Assembly (NCBI GenBank): GCA_000171875.1
Contig: ABHI01000002.1
Location: 1 to 64,000, forward strand
Origin: Flavobacteriales bacterium ALC-1
Lineage (GTDB): Bacteria > Bacteroidota > Bacteroidia > Flavobacteriales > Flavobacteriaceae
DNA: 64,000 nt
Reading direction: 5' to 3'
The notes beneath the pieces were generated by a model. That model searched no databases, was not told the origin of the DNA, and saw only the letters and a list, made by a program, of their open reading frames with translations. Below, piece after piece: positions 14,581 to 25,350 of this stretch (the stretch's first letter is position 1; each line of letters starts with the position of its first letter). A program made the translations under genes and the position numbers.

Positions 14581-16938
14581 ATGGCAAAGAAAAAAGTAGC
14601 AAAATCTAAATCTGAAATTCTAGATTTTTCAAAATACGTCCGTTGGTTTTGGATGCTATTTGCAGGAGGGGTTTTAGCAGTAATTCTTTTATTCCTTTTT
14701 GCTTCATGGGGATTTTATGGTGAAATGCCAGATCCTTCGAGATTAGCAAACCCTGAAACAAATTTAGCTTCAGAGATAATTTCTTCAGATGGAAAAACAC
14801 TTGCAAAGTTTTATTTCGATGATAATAGAACACCTATTGGTTTTGACGAATTACCAAAAAATTTAGTTGATGCACTAGTAGCTACAGAAGACGTACGCCA
14901 TTATGAACATTCTGGTATTGATGGAAGAGGAACGTTACGTGCTTTTTTCTTTTTGGGAAAAAGAGGAGGTGCAAGTACAATTTCTCAACAATTAGCAAGA
15001 CAATTATTTATTGGGCATAGAGATAAGGAAAGTACAACAAGTGCCTTGCTTCAAAAAATACAAGAATGGGTATTAGCAATTCGTTTAGAACGCCAATATA
15101 CTAAAGAGGAAATCATAGCTATGTATTTTAATATTTATGATTTTGGTAATAATGCTGATGGTATTAGATCTGCAGCTCGAATTTATTTTGGTAAAGAACC
15201 AAAAGATTTAGATGTCAAAGAGTCTGCAATGTTGGTTGGTATGTTTAAAAACTCTTCTTTTTATAACCCTATTCCATCGAGAAACCCAGTTGGTACAAGA
15301 AATAGGCGTAATGTGGCTTTGGCGCAAATGGCTAAATATGGCTTTATAACTGAAGAGCTTAAAGATTCTTTACAAAAAACAGAGCTGGATTTAAACTTTA
15401 CACCTGAAACACACCGTGAAGGAATGGCTACGTATTTCAGAGGTTATTTACAAGGGTTTATGAAAGACTGGGCAAATGATAAAAATAATAGAAAACCTGA
15501 TGGTTCTAAATATGACATTTACAACGATGGCTTAAAAGTATTTACCACTATAGATTCGCGTATGCAGAAATATGCTGAAGATGCAGTGGCTTTACATATG
15601 CCAAGGCTGCAAGCAGAATTTGATAATCAAAATACTCCAAAACGAAATAAAACAACACCATTCCGAGAATTGGATCAATCAGAGATTAAGAAACTGATGA
15701 ATGATGGAATGAAACGAGGAGAACGTTGGAGAATACTAAAAGGTCAAGGGAAATCTGAAAAGGAAATTAGAGCAAGCTTTCACGAGCCAACTCAAATGGA
15801 AATATTTAAATGGGTAGATGGTAAACCAGCCTATATTGATACAATCATGAAGCCAATAGATTCTATGCGTTATTACAAATCATTTTTACGTCCAGGAATG
15901 ATGTCTATGGATCCACTTACTGGTCATGTAAAGGCTTGGGTTGGTGGTATGAATTATAGACACTTTCAATACGATATGGTTAAGCAAGGGAAGCGCCAAG
16001 TGGGTTCTACGTTTAAACCATTTGTATATGCTACAGCCATAGATCAATTACAAGTCTCTCCATGTGACTCTTTTCCAAGAACACCAATAACTATTGAAGC
16101 TAATAAGTTTGGTAATCCAGAATCATGGACCGTTAAAAATGTTGATGCAAATTATTCAGGTAAACAAACATTAAAAGATGCATTAGCGAGCTCAACCAAT
16201 ACGGTTACAGCACGTTTAATGAATGAAATTGGGCCGCAACCTGTTGTTGAAATGGCTAAAAAATTGGGTATTACTTCAGAAATTTTACCTGTACCAGCAA
16301 TTGCTTTAGGGACTGCTGATATCAGTGTCTATGAAATGGTAGCTGCCTACTCTACTTTTGCCAATAAAGGAGTCTATAATAAGCCGGTTATGGTGACACG
16401 TATTGAAGATAAAAATGGAACCATATTATACCAATTTACACCAGAGAGTAAAGATGTTTTAAGTGAAGAAGTGGCTTATGTTACAGTGAATCTTATGGAA
16501 GGTGTTACACAAGCAGGTTCAGGTAGACGATTAAGACATACAGGTGTAGATAAGTATAATGCTGCTTACAGAGAAATTGTTACAGGTTATCCTTATGAGC
16601 TTAAAAATCCTATTGCAGGAAAAACAGGAACAACGCAGAATCAAAGTGATGGTTGGTTTATGGGTATGGTGCCAAATTTAGTTACAGGTGTTTGGGTTGG
16701 TGCAGAAGATAGAGCTGTACATTTTAGCTCAACCACTTATGGTCAAGGCGCATCAATGGCATTACCAATTTGGGGCTTATATATGAAGGCCTGCTATGCA
16801 GATGAAACTTTAGATGTGTCCACAGGTAATTTTGAAAAACCTTCTAGTTTAAATATTGATATTAATTGTACAGCTAGAGACGAAGGTGATCTTGGTAGTG
16901 ATGATATTCCTGAAGATAATGTAGATGTGGATTTCTAA
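14581..16938 (+). CDS. Bifunctional penicillin-binding protein 1A
   Basis: A 785-residue class A PBP. It has a cytoplasmic N-tail, a transmembrane helix at about 21-44, a glycosyltransferase domain with catalytic E103 in VATEDVRHYEH and the GGASTISQQLARQLF motif, and a transpeptidase domain with STFK (Ser474/Lys477), SSTN (535-538) and KTGTT (679-683). It polymerises glycan strands and crosslinks peptides in the periplasm. The C-terminus is acidic (DDIPEDNVDVDF). The gene starts 5 bp after gldH and ends the operon. Confidence 0.95.
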   Translation: MAKKKVAKSKSEILDFSKYVRWFWMLFAGGVLAVILLFLFASWGFYGEMPDPSRLANPETNLASEIISSDGKTLAKFYFDDNRTPIGFDELPKNLVDALVATEDVRHYEHSGIDGRGTLRAFFFLGKRGGASTISQQLARQLFIGHRDKESTTSALLQKIQEWVLAIRLERQYTKEEIIAMYFNIYDFGNNADGIRSAARIYFGKEPKDLDVKESAMLVGMFKNSSFYNPIPSRNPVGTRNRRNVALAQMAKYGFITEELKDSLQKTELDLNFTPETHREGMATYFRGYLQGFMKDWANDKNNRKPDGSKYDIYNDGLKVFTTIDSRMQKYAEDAVALHMPRLQAEFDNQNTPKRNKTTPFRELDQSEIKKLMNDGMKRGERWRILKGQGKSEKEIRASFHEPTQMEIFKWVDGKPAYIDTIMKPIDSMRYYKSFLRPGMMSMDPLTGHVKAWVGGMNYRHFQYDMVKQGKRQVGSTFKPFVYATAIDQLQVSPCDSFPRTPITIEANKFGNPESWTVKNVDANYSGKQTLKDALASSTNTVTARLMNEIGPQPVVEMAKKLGITSEILPVPAIALGTADISVYEMVAAYSTFANKGVYNKPVMVTRIEDKNGTILYQFTPESKDVLSEEVAYVTVNLMEGVTQAGSGRRLRHTGVDKYNAAYREIVTGYPYELKNPIAGKTGTTQNQSDGWFMGMVPNLVTGVWVGAEDRAVHFSSTTYGQGASMALPIWGLYMKACYADETLDVSTGNFEKPSSLNIDINCTARDEGDLGSDDIPEDNVDVDF

Positions 16939-16996
16939 AATATCTCACACTTTATTTGAAAACTATTTAGGGTAATTTTAATATGAATTACGACTA

Positions 16997-17004
16997 TAGT
17001 TTTG
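16997..17004 (+). promoter_or_regulatory. -7 box (TAGTTTTG) upstream of the CoA-transferase genes
   Basis: TAGTTTTG matches TAnnTTTG and lies 29 bp before the ATG. No TTG at the -33 spacing was found. Confidence 0.4.
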
Positions 17005-17033
17005 TACTTTTCAGAGTATAAATTTTTCAACTT

Positions 17034-17735
17034 ATGATTAATAAAAAAGTAGCAGGAGTTGTTGAAGCGCTCAAGGGTGTTTCTGACAATATGACTTTTA
17101 TGTTTGGTGGATTTGGGCTATCTGGTATTCCGGAAAATGCAATTGCTGAATTAGTAAAACTTAATGTAAAAGGTTTAACCTGTATATCTAATAATGCAGG
17201 TGTTGATGACTTTGGTTTGGGCCTGTTGCTTCAACAAAAGCAAATCAAAAAAATGATATCATCGTATGTAGGTGAAAATGATGAATTTGAACGCCAAATG
17301 CTTTCTGGAGAATTGGACGTAGAGTTAATTCCACAAGGAACATTGGCTGAACGTGCTAGAGCAGCTCAAGCAGGTTTTCCAGCATTTTACACACCAGCTG
17401 GCTACGGAACCGAAGTTGCAGAGGGAAAAGAAACCAGAGAGTTTAATGGTAAGATGTATGTGTTAGAAAACGCTTTTAAAGCGGATTTCGGATTCATTAA
17501 AGCTTGGAAAGGTGATGCTGCAGGAAATCTAATCTTTAAAGGAACGGCTAGAAACTTTAATCCAAATATGTGTGGTGCAGCAAAAACCACAGTAGCTGAG
17601 GTTGAAGAACTAGTTCCTGTTGGTGAATTAGATCCTAATCAAGTGCATGTGCCAGGCATATTTGTACAGCGTATTTTTAAAGGAGCACATTTTGAAAAAC
17701 GTATTGAACAACGAACAGTAAGACAACGTAATTAA
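17034..17735 (+). CDS. scoA: 3-oxoacid CoA-transferase subunit A
   Basis: A 233-residue subunit A. The glycine-rich [18 protein letters not shown] segment near residue 23 and [14 protein letters not shown] are typical of the SCOT/AtoD alpha subunit. With subunit B it moves CoA from succinyl-CoA to acetoacetate (or a similar 3-oxoacid), feeding ketone-body or short-chain fatty acid use. The subunit B gene begins one base after this stop. Exact acyl specificity cannot be told from sequence. Confidence 0.9.
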   Translation: MINKKVAGVVEALKGVSDNMTFMFGGFGLSGIPENAIAELVKLNVKGLTCISNNAGVDDFGLGLLLQQKQIKKMISSYVGENDEFERQMLSGELDVELIPQGTLAERARAAQAGFPAFYTPAGYGTEVAEGKETREFNGKMYVLENAFKADFGFIKAWKGDAAGNLIFKGTARNFNPNMCGAAKTTVAEVEELVPVGELDPNQVHVPGIFVQRIFKGAHFEKRIEQRTVRQRN

Positions 17736-17736
17736 T

Positions 17737-18387
17737 ATGTTAGATAAAAACGGAATAGCAAAACGTATTGCAAGAGAAGTAAAAGACGGTTACTATGTTA
17801 ATTTAGGAATCGGAATACCAACTTTGGTAGCTAATTTTGTAAGAGACGATATCGAGGTAGAATTTCAAAGTGAAAATGGTGTTTTAGGTATGGGACCTTT
17901 CCCATTTGAAGGAGAAGAAGATGCAGATATCATAAATGCAGGAAAGCAAACCATTACCACTTTACCAGGAGCAAGTTTCTTTGATTCTGCTACCAGTTTC
18001 TCAATGATAAGAGGGCAACATGTTGACTTAACGATACTTGGAGCTATGGAGGTTTCAGAGAATGGTGATATAGCTAATTGGAAAATACCAGGCAAAATGG
18101 TAAAAGGTATGGGTGGTGCTATGGATTTAGTTGCTAGTGCAGAAAATATCATTGTTGCTATGATGCATACTAATCGAGCAGGTGCTTCTAAATTGCTAAA
18201 GACATGTTCATTGCCATTAACAGGTGTAGGCTGTGTAAAGAAAATTGTAACTAATATGGCAGTTATAGAGGTGACTGAAGAAGGATTTAAATTACTAGAA
18301 CGTGCACCAGGAGTTTCTGTTGATGATATTAAAAACGCAACAGAAGGTCATTTAATAGTTGAAGGAGATATTCCAGAAATGAAATAG
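17737..18387 (+). CDS. scoB: 3-oxoacid CoA-transferase subunit B
   Basis: A 216-residue subunit B. VNLGIGIPTLVANF is followed by the catalytic FQSENGVLGMGP motif, whose Glu46 forms the glutamyl-CoA thioester intermediate. It pairs with ScoA to form the cytosolic transferase. The two genes are effectively contiguous and end at a strong terminator, so this is a two-gene operon. Confidence 0.92.
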   Translation: MLDKNGIAKRIAREVKDGYYVNLGIGIPTLVANFVRDDIEVEFQSENGVLGMGPFPFEGEEDADIINAGKQTITTLPGASFFDSATSFSMIRGQHVDLTILGAMEVSENGDIANWKIPGKMVKGMGGAMDLVASAENIIVAMMHTNRAGASKLLKTCSLPLTGVGCVKKIVTNMAVIEVTEEGFKLLERAPGVSVDDIKNATEGHLIVEGDIPEMK

Positions 18388-18412
18388 TATTTTTTAAAAT
18401 AATAAAATAATT

Positions 18413-18440
18413 AGCCGCTAAATCTTTAGCGGCTTTTTTG
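18413..18440 (+). terminator. Intrinsic terminator of scoAB
   Basis: AGCCGCTAAA (18413-18422) pairs with TTTAGCGGCT (18425-18434), followed by T6 on the plus strand. It sits 25 bp after the scoB stop. Confidence 0.88.
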
Positions 18441-18629
18441 TGAGGTAAATCTTAGAAACAGGTGTTATATGTTAAATAAACATGTATTTTATCGAATTTT
18501 AATGTATTTAAACTGATTAATTGAAAATAAGTTACATATTAGCCATCCCAAAACAATTAAATTAAATTAACCAGATTTATCATAAACTCAATTTACTTTT
18601 TGCCCTAAATCTACCATGAATTACTGCTT
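18441..18629. other. Non-coding A+T-rich gap
   Basis: No ORF or clear signal. Part of a 362-bp gap between scoB and the convergent ABC ATPase gene that also holds the terminator above and the short ORF below. Confidence 0.3.
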
Positions 18630-18755
18630 ATGAAAACTAAATCAAATCTACCAGATTCAACTTTAAACGAAAACCAAGAATTTTCATATATAGAAAACAC
18701 ATTGGAGTTAGTCTCAAGCGTTTTAAAGTTAGCCAAAAAAGTATTCATGCTATAA
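18630..18755 (+). CDS. Possible 41-residue small protein, unknown
   Basis: ATG at 18630 opens 41 codons beginning MKTKSNLPDSTLNENQEFSY, with an amphipathic C-terminal half ([17 protein letters not shown]). The stop overlaps the last codons of the convergent ABC ATPase gene by 6 bp. No promoter match, no family recognised. A chance ORF is a real possibility. Confidence 0.3.
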   Translation: MKTKSNLPDSTLNENQEFSYIENTLELVSSVLKLAKKVFML

Positions 18756-20441
18756 ACCTTTTGGAATAGCATGAATAAGCTTTTTGGTATAGTTTTTCTT
18801 AGGTGATTTATAGATACTATCAGCATCACCCATTTCTTCAATTTTCCCGTTATTCATTACCAATAATTGATCTGCCATATATTTTACAACGGCTAAATCA
18901 TGTGAAATAAATATATAGGTAAATCCAAATTGTGATTTTAAATTATTCAATAAATTTAATACCTGAGCTTGTACGGATATATCAAGAGCAGAAACGGATT
19001 CATCGCATACAATAAGCTGCGGTTCTAAAGCTATAGTTCTGGCAATACCAACACGTTGTCGTTGTCCACCAGAAAATTCATGAGGATATCTGCTAAATGC
19101 TGAAGCATCTAAACCAACTTTTTCTAAAATAGTTATTACCTTTTCTTTGCGGTCAGTATCAGAATTTCCAATATTATGAACTTTCATAGGTTCTATAATT
19201 GCATTTCCAACAGTTAATCTAGGATTTAAAGAAGCAAAAGGGTCTTGAAAAATAATTTGAATATCCTTACGAAGTTGGCGCATTTCAGAAGTATTTAAAT
19301 AGGTAATATCTTTTCCTTTATAAATAATCTGACCAGAAGTAGCTTTATCTAATTGCAGAATTGCATTTCCTAATGTCGATTTTCCACAACCAGATTCGCC
19401 AACTAAACCCATGGTTTCGCTTGGAAAAACTTTAAAACTAACACTATCAACAGCTTTAAATAGTTTGCCTTTAGAAAACCACCCAGTTTTAGACACATAT
19501 GTTTTTTCTAAGTCAATAACTTCTAATAAAGGTGCTTGCGCATATATTTTTTCGTGATTTGCTTTTCTGTCAGTATCAGAAATAATGGTTTTACTAACAG
19601 CATCCGACATAAAATCTGAGATCGTTGGTAGTTGTTTTAATCTATATTCAGTTGATGGTCTAGCACTAATTAATGCTTTTGTATAATTATGCTGAGGTGT
19701 GTTGAATATGGCTTCAGTTGTACCTTGCTCTACGATATCTCCTTTGTACATTACGAGGACTTTATCTGCTAATTCTGATACTAAAGACAAATCGTGAGAT
19801 ATAAAAAGTATACTCATTTTTGTCTCTTTTTGAAGGTCTTTCAACAACTCTAGTATGTCTTTCTGAACTGTTACATCAAGTGCAGTAGTAGGCTCATCGG
19901 CGATTAACAATTTGGGTTTGCATGCAATTGCCATAGCAATCATAACTCGCTGTTTTTGTCCACCAGAAATTTCGTGTGGATAAGCTTTATAAATTCGTTT
20001 AGGGTTAGGGAGTTTTACCTTTTCGAATAGATTTAAAACTTCAGCTTTAATATCAGAAGAAGTTAATTTAGAGTGTTGATTTAAAATTTCTTCAACCTGT
20101 TTTCCACATCGCATGGAAGGGTTTAAAGAACTCATTGGTTCTTGAAAAATCATAGCAATGTCTTGACCTCTTATAGTTTGGAATTCTTTTTCTGAAAGCC
20201 CAACTATATTTTGTTCATTAAATAAAATAGAACCAGATGTGATTTTGGAAACTCTCTTTGGTAACAATCCCATTAAGGCCAAAGAAGAAATAGACTTCCC
20301 AGAACCAGATTCCCCAACAATTGCGACAATCTCATTTGTATTAACCGAAAATGAGATATTCTTAATTATATGTTTTTCTATTGTATCCTTAAAAAAGGAA
20401 ATATTTAAAGCTTCTACAATAAGTAATTTTTCAATTTCCAT
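18750..20441 (-). CDS. Oligopeptide-type ABC transporter, fused tandem ATPase subunit
   Basis: A 563-residue protein with two complete nucleotide-binding domains of the Dpp/Opp/Ddp type. Domain 1 has Walker A GESGSGKS (43-50) and signature ISGGQKQRV. Domain 2 has Walker A GESGCGKS (near residue 352) and signature FSGGQRQRV. Both are followed by the oligopeptide/dipeptide C-terminal extension. The DppD-DppF fusion resembles YejF of enterobacteria. No permease or binding-protein gene lies beside it, so the membrane partners must be elsewhere. Likely substrate: peptides (inference from subfamily). Confidence 0.9.
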   Translation of the reverse strand: MEIEKLLIVEALNISFFKDTIEKHIIKNISFSVNTNEIVAIVGESGSGKSISSLALMGLLPKRVSKITSGSILFNEQNIVGLSEKEFQTIRGQDIAMIFQEPMSSLNPSMRCGKQVEEILNQHSKLTSSDIKAEVLNLFEKVKLPNPKRIYKAYPHEISGGQKQRVMIAMAIACKPKLLIADEPTTALDVTVQKDILELLKDLQKETKMSILFISHDLSLVSELADKVLVMYKGDIVEQGTTEAIFNTPQHNYTKALISARPSTEYRLKQLPTISDFMSDAVSKTIISDTDRKANHEKIYAQAPLLEVIDLEKTYVSKTGWFSKGKLFKAVDSVSFKVFPSETMGLVGESGCGKSTLGNAILQLDKATSGQIIYKGKDITYLNTSEMRQLRKDIQIIFQDPFASLNPRLTVGNAIIEPMKVHNIGNSDTDRKEKVITILEKVGLDASAFSRYPHEFSGGQRQRVGIARTIALEPQLIVCDESVSALDISVQAQVLNLLNNLKSQFGFTYIFISHDLAVVKYMADQLLVMNNGKIEEMGDADSIYKSPKKNYTKKLIHAIPKGL

Positions 20442-20606
20442 AAGTAAATGTAGTTAATTTCTTCAGAACCATTGTGGAAAAACCGTAATCAAAAAAATAT
20501 GATTGCAGTTGAACGAAAACGTTTGCGAAAAACTAAACTATTAACAAAATTTTAATATTTTCGATCGATTTTTAACAAACTATCAACTAAATTCTTATCA
20601 AATCTT

Positions 20607-23600
20607 ATGAAAAACAATTATTTTAAGTTACTTATGTTAATTGTGTTAACGTTTTCTGTTCTTACATCGTTTGCACAAACAAAACTTCAAAAAGAACAAA
20701 TCACAAGCCGTTACGACAAACAAAAAATTCAAAAGTTAAGTGCTGATCTTACTGCTAAAGCTGTTATAGAAAAACAGAGAGCAATACAAATCGCACGTAC
20801 TAACAATTGGCCATTAACTATTGAAAAAGACGGAAAATTTATCGAGTTACAAAAAGTTACAGCAGAAGGTATGCCAATTTACTATACTACATTTAATGTA
20901 GATGCTGCAAAATCAACACGAACAGATCATTTAAATTCTGGAGGATCTCTTGGGCTGGGCTTAGATGGTCAAAATATGACTGCTTATGTTTGGGATGGTG
21001 GTATTGCTAGAGCATCTCACCAAGAATATGATGGTGCTGGAGGTTCTAACAGGTTTTCTGTAGGAGATGGTTCTTCAACTTTAAACTTTCATGCTGCTCA
21101 CGTTACAGGAACTATTATTGCTTCAGGAGTACAAGCAAATGCAAAAGGTATGGCTCCACATGCAAGTGCCATTGGTAGCGATTGGAATACAGATGTTGCA
21201 GAAGCAACAACTGCTGCAGGAAATGGAATGTTATTATCTAACCATTCCTATGGTTTTGCTACAAGAAACCCTAATACCGGTCAGCCTTGGTTGCCAGATC
21301 ATTATTTTGGAGGTTATATTGATGAATCAAGAAGCTGGGATGAATTAATGTTTAATGCGCCTAATTATTTAATGGTTGTTGCTGCAGGAAATGATGGAAA
21401 TGACAATTCTGCAAATGGTGCTCCATTAAATGGGAATTCTTCCTATGATAAATTAACAGGACATTCTACATCAAAAAATAACTTAGTTATAGCTAATGCT
21501 CAAGATGCTAATATTGATGCTAACGGAAATTTAGTGTCAGTTTCAATCAGTAGCTCAAGTAGTGAAGGTCCTACAGATGATTTAAGAATTAAACCAGATC
21601 TTGCTGGTAATGGTTCAGGGGTTTATTCAACTTATGAAACAAGTAATACGGCTTATAATAGTATTTCAGGAACATCAATGGCATCACCAAATGTAACAGG
21701 GACATTATTATTGTTACAACAACATGCAAATAATGTAAATGGATCATTTATGCGAGCAGCTACATTAAAAGGCTTGGCTTTGCATACAGCAGATGATGCT
21801 GGATCAAACGGACCAGATGCCGTTTTTGGTTGGGGACTTTTAAATGCTAAGAGAGCTGCTGAAGCTATTACTCAAAATGGAAATGAATCTAAAATAGATG
21901 AATTAACATTAACTTCAGGACAGACCTATCAAATTACTGTTGATTCTGATGGTGTAAATGATTTAATGGCTTCTATTTCTTGGACAGATCGTCCTGGAAC
22001 TGCTAATACTGTCGTTAATAATCCTAATGCAGTATTAGTTAATGATTTAGATATTAGAGTAACTAAAGGAGGAGCAACTTCTAATCCTTGGAGATTAACA
22101 GGAATCACCACTAACGGAACTGGTGATAATACAGTTGATCCTTTTGAAAGAGTTGACGTATCTAATGCTTCAGGGACATATACGATTACTGTAACACATA
22201 AAGGGTCTTTAACAGGAGGAAGCCAAAATTATACTTTAATAGTTACGGGTTTAACAGGAACGCCTGTAGTATGTAATGCAACGACTCCAACAAGTTTGAA
22301 TGTAGATGGATTTGGTTCTTCCACAGCTACAATATCTTGGGATGCAGTTACTGCAGCTACATATGATTTTAGATATCGTCAACCTGGAACATCGTCTTGG
22401 ACAACATCTGCCGTTTCAGGAACATCAACATCGTTATCTGGTTTAACACCAGAAACTACTTATGAAGTTCAAGTTAGAAGTAAATGTCCAGATAATTCGA
22501 CATCTTCTTATAGTAGTTCTGTAAACTTTACAACAACAGAAGTACAATTAAGCTATTGTGCATCTAATGGTAATGATGTTTCAGATGAATATATCTCTAA
22601 TGTAACTTTAGGAAGTATTAATAATACCACTGGAGCATCTTCAGGAGGTTATGGAAATTATACATCACAATCGACTAACTTAACACAAGGAGATAATTAT
22701 ACAATTTCGGTGACACCAACTTGGACAGGGACACTTTATAATGAAGGGTACTCAGTATGGATTGATTATAATCATGATGGTGATTTTGCTGATGCTGGGG
22801 AACAAGTATGGTCTCAAGCTGCATCGCAAGCAACACCAGTTAGTGGAAGTTTTACCATTCCAAATTCTACATATGTAGGAAATACGAGAATGCGTGTAAG
22901 TATGCAATACAATGCAATACCATCGTCTTGTGGATCATTCAATTATGGAGAAGTGGAAGATTATACAGTAAATCTTGGAGCAGGAGTAGCGGATACTACT
23001 GCGCCAGTTATTACATTAAATGGTGCTTCAACTATTAATGTTAATGTTGGAACGTCATTTACAGATCCAGGAGCAACTGCTACAGATAATGTAGATGGTA
23101 ACTTAACATCAAGTATTGTTGTAACAGGTTCAGTAAACACCAATGCAGTTGGAGCTTATACATTAAACTACAATGTTAGTGATGCAGCAGGTAACGCTGC
23201 AACTCAAGTTTCTAGAACTGTAAATGTGGTTGATGGAACTGCACCAGTAATTACATTAAATGGTTCAGCAACTATAAACTTAACTGTAGGCGATTCATTC
23301 ACAGATCCAGGAGCAACAGCTACAGATAATGTAGATGGTAATTTAACTTCAAGTATTGTCGTAACAGGATCTGTAAATACAGGAGCAGCAGGATCGTATA
23401 CATTGAATTATAATGTTAGTGATGCAGCAGGAAATGCAGCAACTCAAGTTTCTAGAAGTGTTATTGTTACAGAACCTACTTCTGGAGGGTGCTCTGGTGG
23501 TATTTCGTCTTTCCCTTATTCGGAAGGATACGAAAACACTTTAGGTGCTTGGACACAATCATCATCAGATGATATTAACTGGACGGTTGATGCTAATGGT

Positions 23601-24587
23601 ACCCCATCAAACGGAACAGGACCTGGAAGCGCATCTGAAGGATCTTACTATATATTTGTTGAAGCTTCAGGTAATGGTACAGGTTATCCAAACAAACAAG
23701 CTATAATTAATTCACCTTGTTATGATTTATCTGGTGAAACAGAAGCGACGTTCTCATTTAAATATCACATGAATGGTGCTGCTGATATGGGAACTATCGC
23801 ATTAGAAGCTAGTACAGATAATGGTTCTACTTGGACAAGTATTTGGAATGAATCTGGCGATAAAGCTGATGCTTGGCTATCTGCTGAAGTAAGTTTAAAT
23901 GCTTATACTGGAGGTACAGTTCAATTACGTTTTAATAGAGTAACTGGATCTACTTGGCAAGCTGATATTGCAATTGATGATATACAATTGAATACTGGTT
24001 CTACAGGCGGTGATACAACAGTTACTTTATCATTAACTTTTGATAACTACCCAGAAGAAACATCTTGGCAAATTTTAGATGGTTCTACAGCTGTAGCATC
24101 TGGGGGAACTTATGGTTCTCAAGCAGATGGTTCTACTTTGAATATTAATGTAGACTTACCAGCAGGGTGTTATTCTCTTGTCGTTAATGATGTTTATGGT
24201 GATGGTATGTGCTGTTCTTATGGAAATGGTTCGTATACCTTAACAGATGGTGGAACAACACTTGCTAGTGGAGGTTCTTTTACAAGTTCAGAAACGACAA
24301 ACTTCTGTGTTGGTGGGGCGACTAATAGTATTCCTAATCAGACAACAACAATCGATAACACAAGTGATCACTTAAGCGTGTATCCAAATCCAGTTAAAGA
24401 AACACTTAATGTATCTTTATTAAATTTTGAAGCACAGCGCTATGAAATTATAAATATGTTAGGTCAAGTGGTACTTAATGGTTCTTTTACACAAACTATT
24501 GATGTGTCTAATTTAGATGAAGGTTTATATATTCTTAAATTAAATATTGGAGAGAAATCAAAAATGGAGCGATTTATTAAAAAGTAA
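20607..24587 (+). CDS. Secreted multidomain subtilisin-family (S8) protease, T9SS substrate
   Basis: A 1326-residue protein. Signal peptide (cleavage near TSFAQ). The S8 catalytic domain covers about 110-425 with Asp130 (AYVWDGG), His165 (AAHVTGT) and Ser357 (SGTSMASP). After it come a jelly-roll domain (about 430-550), a fibronectin type III domain (about 560-645), a GEVED-type domain (about 650-790), two DUF5011-like Ig domains (about 795-955), a MAM/lectin-like domain (about 958-1130), a Cys-containing beta domain (about 1135-1240), and a C-terminal type A T9SS sorting domain (VYPNPVKETLNV to the terminal KK). It should be exported across both membranes and either shed or fixed to the surface, for degrading external protein. 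Monocistronic with a terminator. Confidence 0.93.
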   Translation: MKNNYFKLLMLIVLTFSVLTSFAQTKLQKEQITSRYDKQKIQKLSADLTAKAVIEKQRAIQIARTNNWPLTIEKDGKFIELQKVTAEGMPIYYTTFNVDAAKSTRTDHLNSGGSLGLGLDGQNMTAYVWDGGIARASHQEYDGAGGSNRFSVGDGSSTLNFHAAHVTGTIIASGVQANAKGMAPHASAIGSDWNTDVAEATTAAGNGMLLSNHSYGFATRNPNTGQPWLPDHYFGGYIDESRSWDELMFNAPNYLMVVAAGNDGNDNSANGAPLNGNSSYDKLTGHSTSKNNLVIANAQDANIDANGNLVSVSISSSSSEGPTDDLRIKPDLAGNGSGVYSTYETSNTAYNSISGTSMASPNVTGTLLLLQQHANNVNGSFMRAATLKGLALHTADDAGSNGPDAVFGWGLLNAKRAAEAITQNGNESKIDELTLTSGQTYQITVDSDGVNDLMASISWTDRPGTANTVVNNPNAVLVNDLDIRVTKGGATSNPWRLTGITTNGTGDNTVDPFERVDVSNASGTYTITVTHKGSLTGGSQNYTLIVTGLTGTPVVCNATTPTSLNVDGFGSSTATISWDAVTAATYDFRYRQPGTSSWTTSAVSGTSTSLSGLTPETTYEVQVRSKCPDNSTSSYSSSVNFTTTEVQLSYCASNGNDVSDEYISNVTLGSINNTTGASSGGYGNYTSQSTNLTQGDNYTISVTPTWTGTLYNEGYSVWIDYNHDGDFADAGEQVWSQAASQATPVSGSFTIPNSTYVGNTRMRVSMQYNAIPSSCGSFNYGEVEDYTVNLGAGVADTTAPVITLNGASTINVNVGTSFTDPGATATDNVDGNLTSSIVVTGSVNTNAVGAYTLNYNVSDAAGNAATQVSRTVNVVDGTAPVITLNGSATINLTVGDSFTDPGATATDNVDGNLTSSIVVTGSVNTGAAGSYTLNYNVSDAAGNAATQVSRSVIVTEPTSGGCSGGISSFPYSEGYENTLGAWTQSSSDDINWTVDANGTPSNGTGPGSASEGSYYIFVEASGNGTGYPNKQAIINSPCYDLSGETEATFSFKYHMNGAADMGTIALEASTDNGSTWTSIWNESGDKADAWLSAEVSLNAYTGGTVQLRFNRVTGSTWQADIAIDDIQLNTGSTGGDTTVTLSLTFDNYPEETSWQILDGSTAVASGGTYGSQADGSTLNINVDLPAGCYSLVVNDVYGDGMCCSYGNGSYTLTDGGTTLASGGSFTSSETTNFCVGGATNSIPNQTTTIDNTSDHLSVYPNPVKETLNVSLLNFEAQRYEIINMLGQVVLNGSFTQTIDVSNLDEGLYILKLNIGEKSKMERFIKK
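22991..23470 (+). repeat. Tandem 240-bp repeat encoding two DUF5011-like Ig domains
   Basis: Two consecutive units of about 240 bp inside the S8 protease gene encode near-identical modules. Each contains SFTDPGATATDNVDGNLTSS and YNVSDAAGNAATQVSR. Many base differences are at third positions (for example GATGGTAACTTA against GATGGTAATTTA). The duplication is therefore not brand new, and the protein sequence has been kept. Confidence 0.85.
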
Positions 24588-24610
24588 ATCTTAGTAATAT
24601 ATTAATTTAG

Positions 24611-24637
24611 AAAAGCCCAGACATCGTCTGGGCTTTT
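24611..24637. terminator. Bidirectional terminator between convergent genes
   Basis: AAAAGCCCAGA (24611-24621) pairs perfectly with TCTGGGCTTTT (24627-24637) around CATCG, with T/A runs at both ends. It serves the S8 protease from the left and the exonuclease operon from the right. The stop codon of the exonuclease gene is embedded in it. Confidence 0.88.
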
Positions 24638-25350
24638 TAAATATGTTTAATTTCATTATCATGAAGTAAGTCGTCACCTCTTAACCTTAAGAAAATCTGA
24701 GCGACAGCTATGGTGTCTTTTTCACAGTAGGTAATTATACGATCAATGTCATTGTTTTTATAGTAAACACTATACACTTCACTCCCATCTATATCATCTT
24801 TTGGAGAAGGAATACCTAAAACATTAGTCAATAATTTTAAAGACGTATAGGTTTTATAATCACCAAATTTCCAAAGCTCTAAGGTGTCTAGATGAGGCAC
24901 TTCCCATGGTTTTTTGCCAAAGAGATTTAGTTTATAGGGTAATTCTATATTATGAATAATCATGCGTCTTGCGATGTAAGGGAAATCAAATTCTTTACCA
25001 TTGTGTGCACATAGTAGATGTTTATTGGAACTAAAATGTGAAATCAAGAGGTTTTTAAAGTCTTTTAGAATTTTAATTTCATCTCCATAAAAAGAAGTAA
25101 CTCTAAAAGTTCTAATATCACCTTCCATTTTAAAATAACCAACAGAAATACAGATAATTTTACCAAATTCCGCCCAAATTCCTGCACGATCATAAAACTC
25201 CTCTGCTGTAAATTCTTCTTTACGCTGGTAACGTGATTTAGCACTCCAAAGCTCTTGTTTAGTAGTATCTAAATCTGAGAAATTTTCTGTTTCAGGAACA
25301 GTTTCTATATCTAAGAATAAGATGTTTTCTAGATTGAGTTTGTTGATCAT
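24637..25350 (-). CDS. PolB-type 3'-5' exonuclease domain protein
   Basis: A 237-residue DEDD-family nuclease (DNA_pol_B_exo2-like). Exo I is LFLDIETVPE (D and E metal ligands), exo II lies in CAHNGKEFDFPYIARR, and exo III in ITYCEKDTIAVAQI (Y-x3-D). It probably trims single-stranded or RNA-primed DNA ends. The cellular role of this stand-alone family is not known. Its ATG overlaps the stop of the S41 peptidase gene by one base, so the two are co-transcribed, with no obvious functional link. Confidence 0.85.
   Translation of the reverse strand: MINKLNLENILFLDIETVPETENFSDLDTTKQELWSAKSRYQRKEEFTAEEFYDRAGIWAEFGKIICISVGYFKMEGDIRTFRVTSFYGDEIKILKDFKNLLISHFSSNKHLLCAHNGKEFDFPYIARRMIIHNIELPYKLNLFGKKPWEVPHLDTLELWKFGDYKTYTSLKLLTNVLGIPSPKDDIDGSEVYSVYYKNNDIDRIITYCEKDTIAVAQIFLRLRGDDLLHDNEIKHI

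Noticed and set aside
20500..20560. LacI-type operator around GAAAACGTTTGCGAAA
   Set aside because: Only an imperfect, short symmetry, and no LacI-family gene in the window.
22991..23470. Assembly artefact duplication
   Set aside because: The two units differ at many synonymous sites, so they are genuine separate copies.
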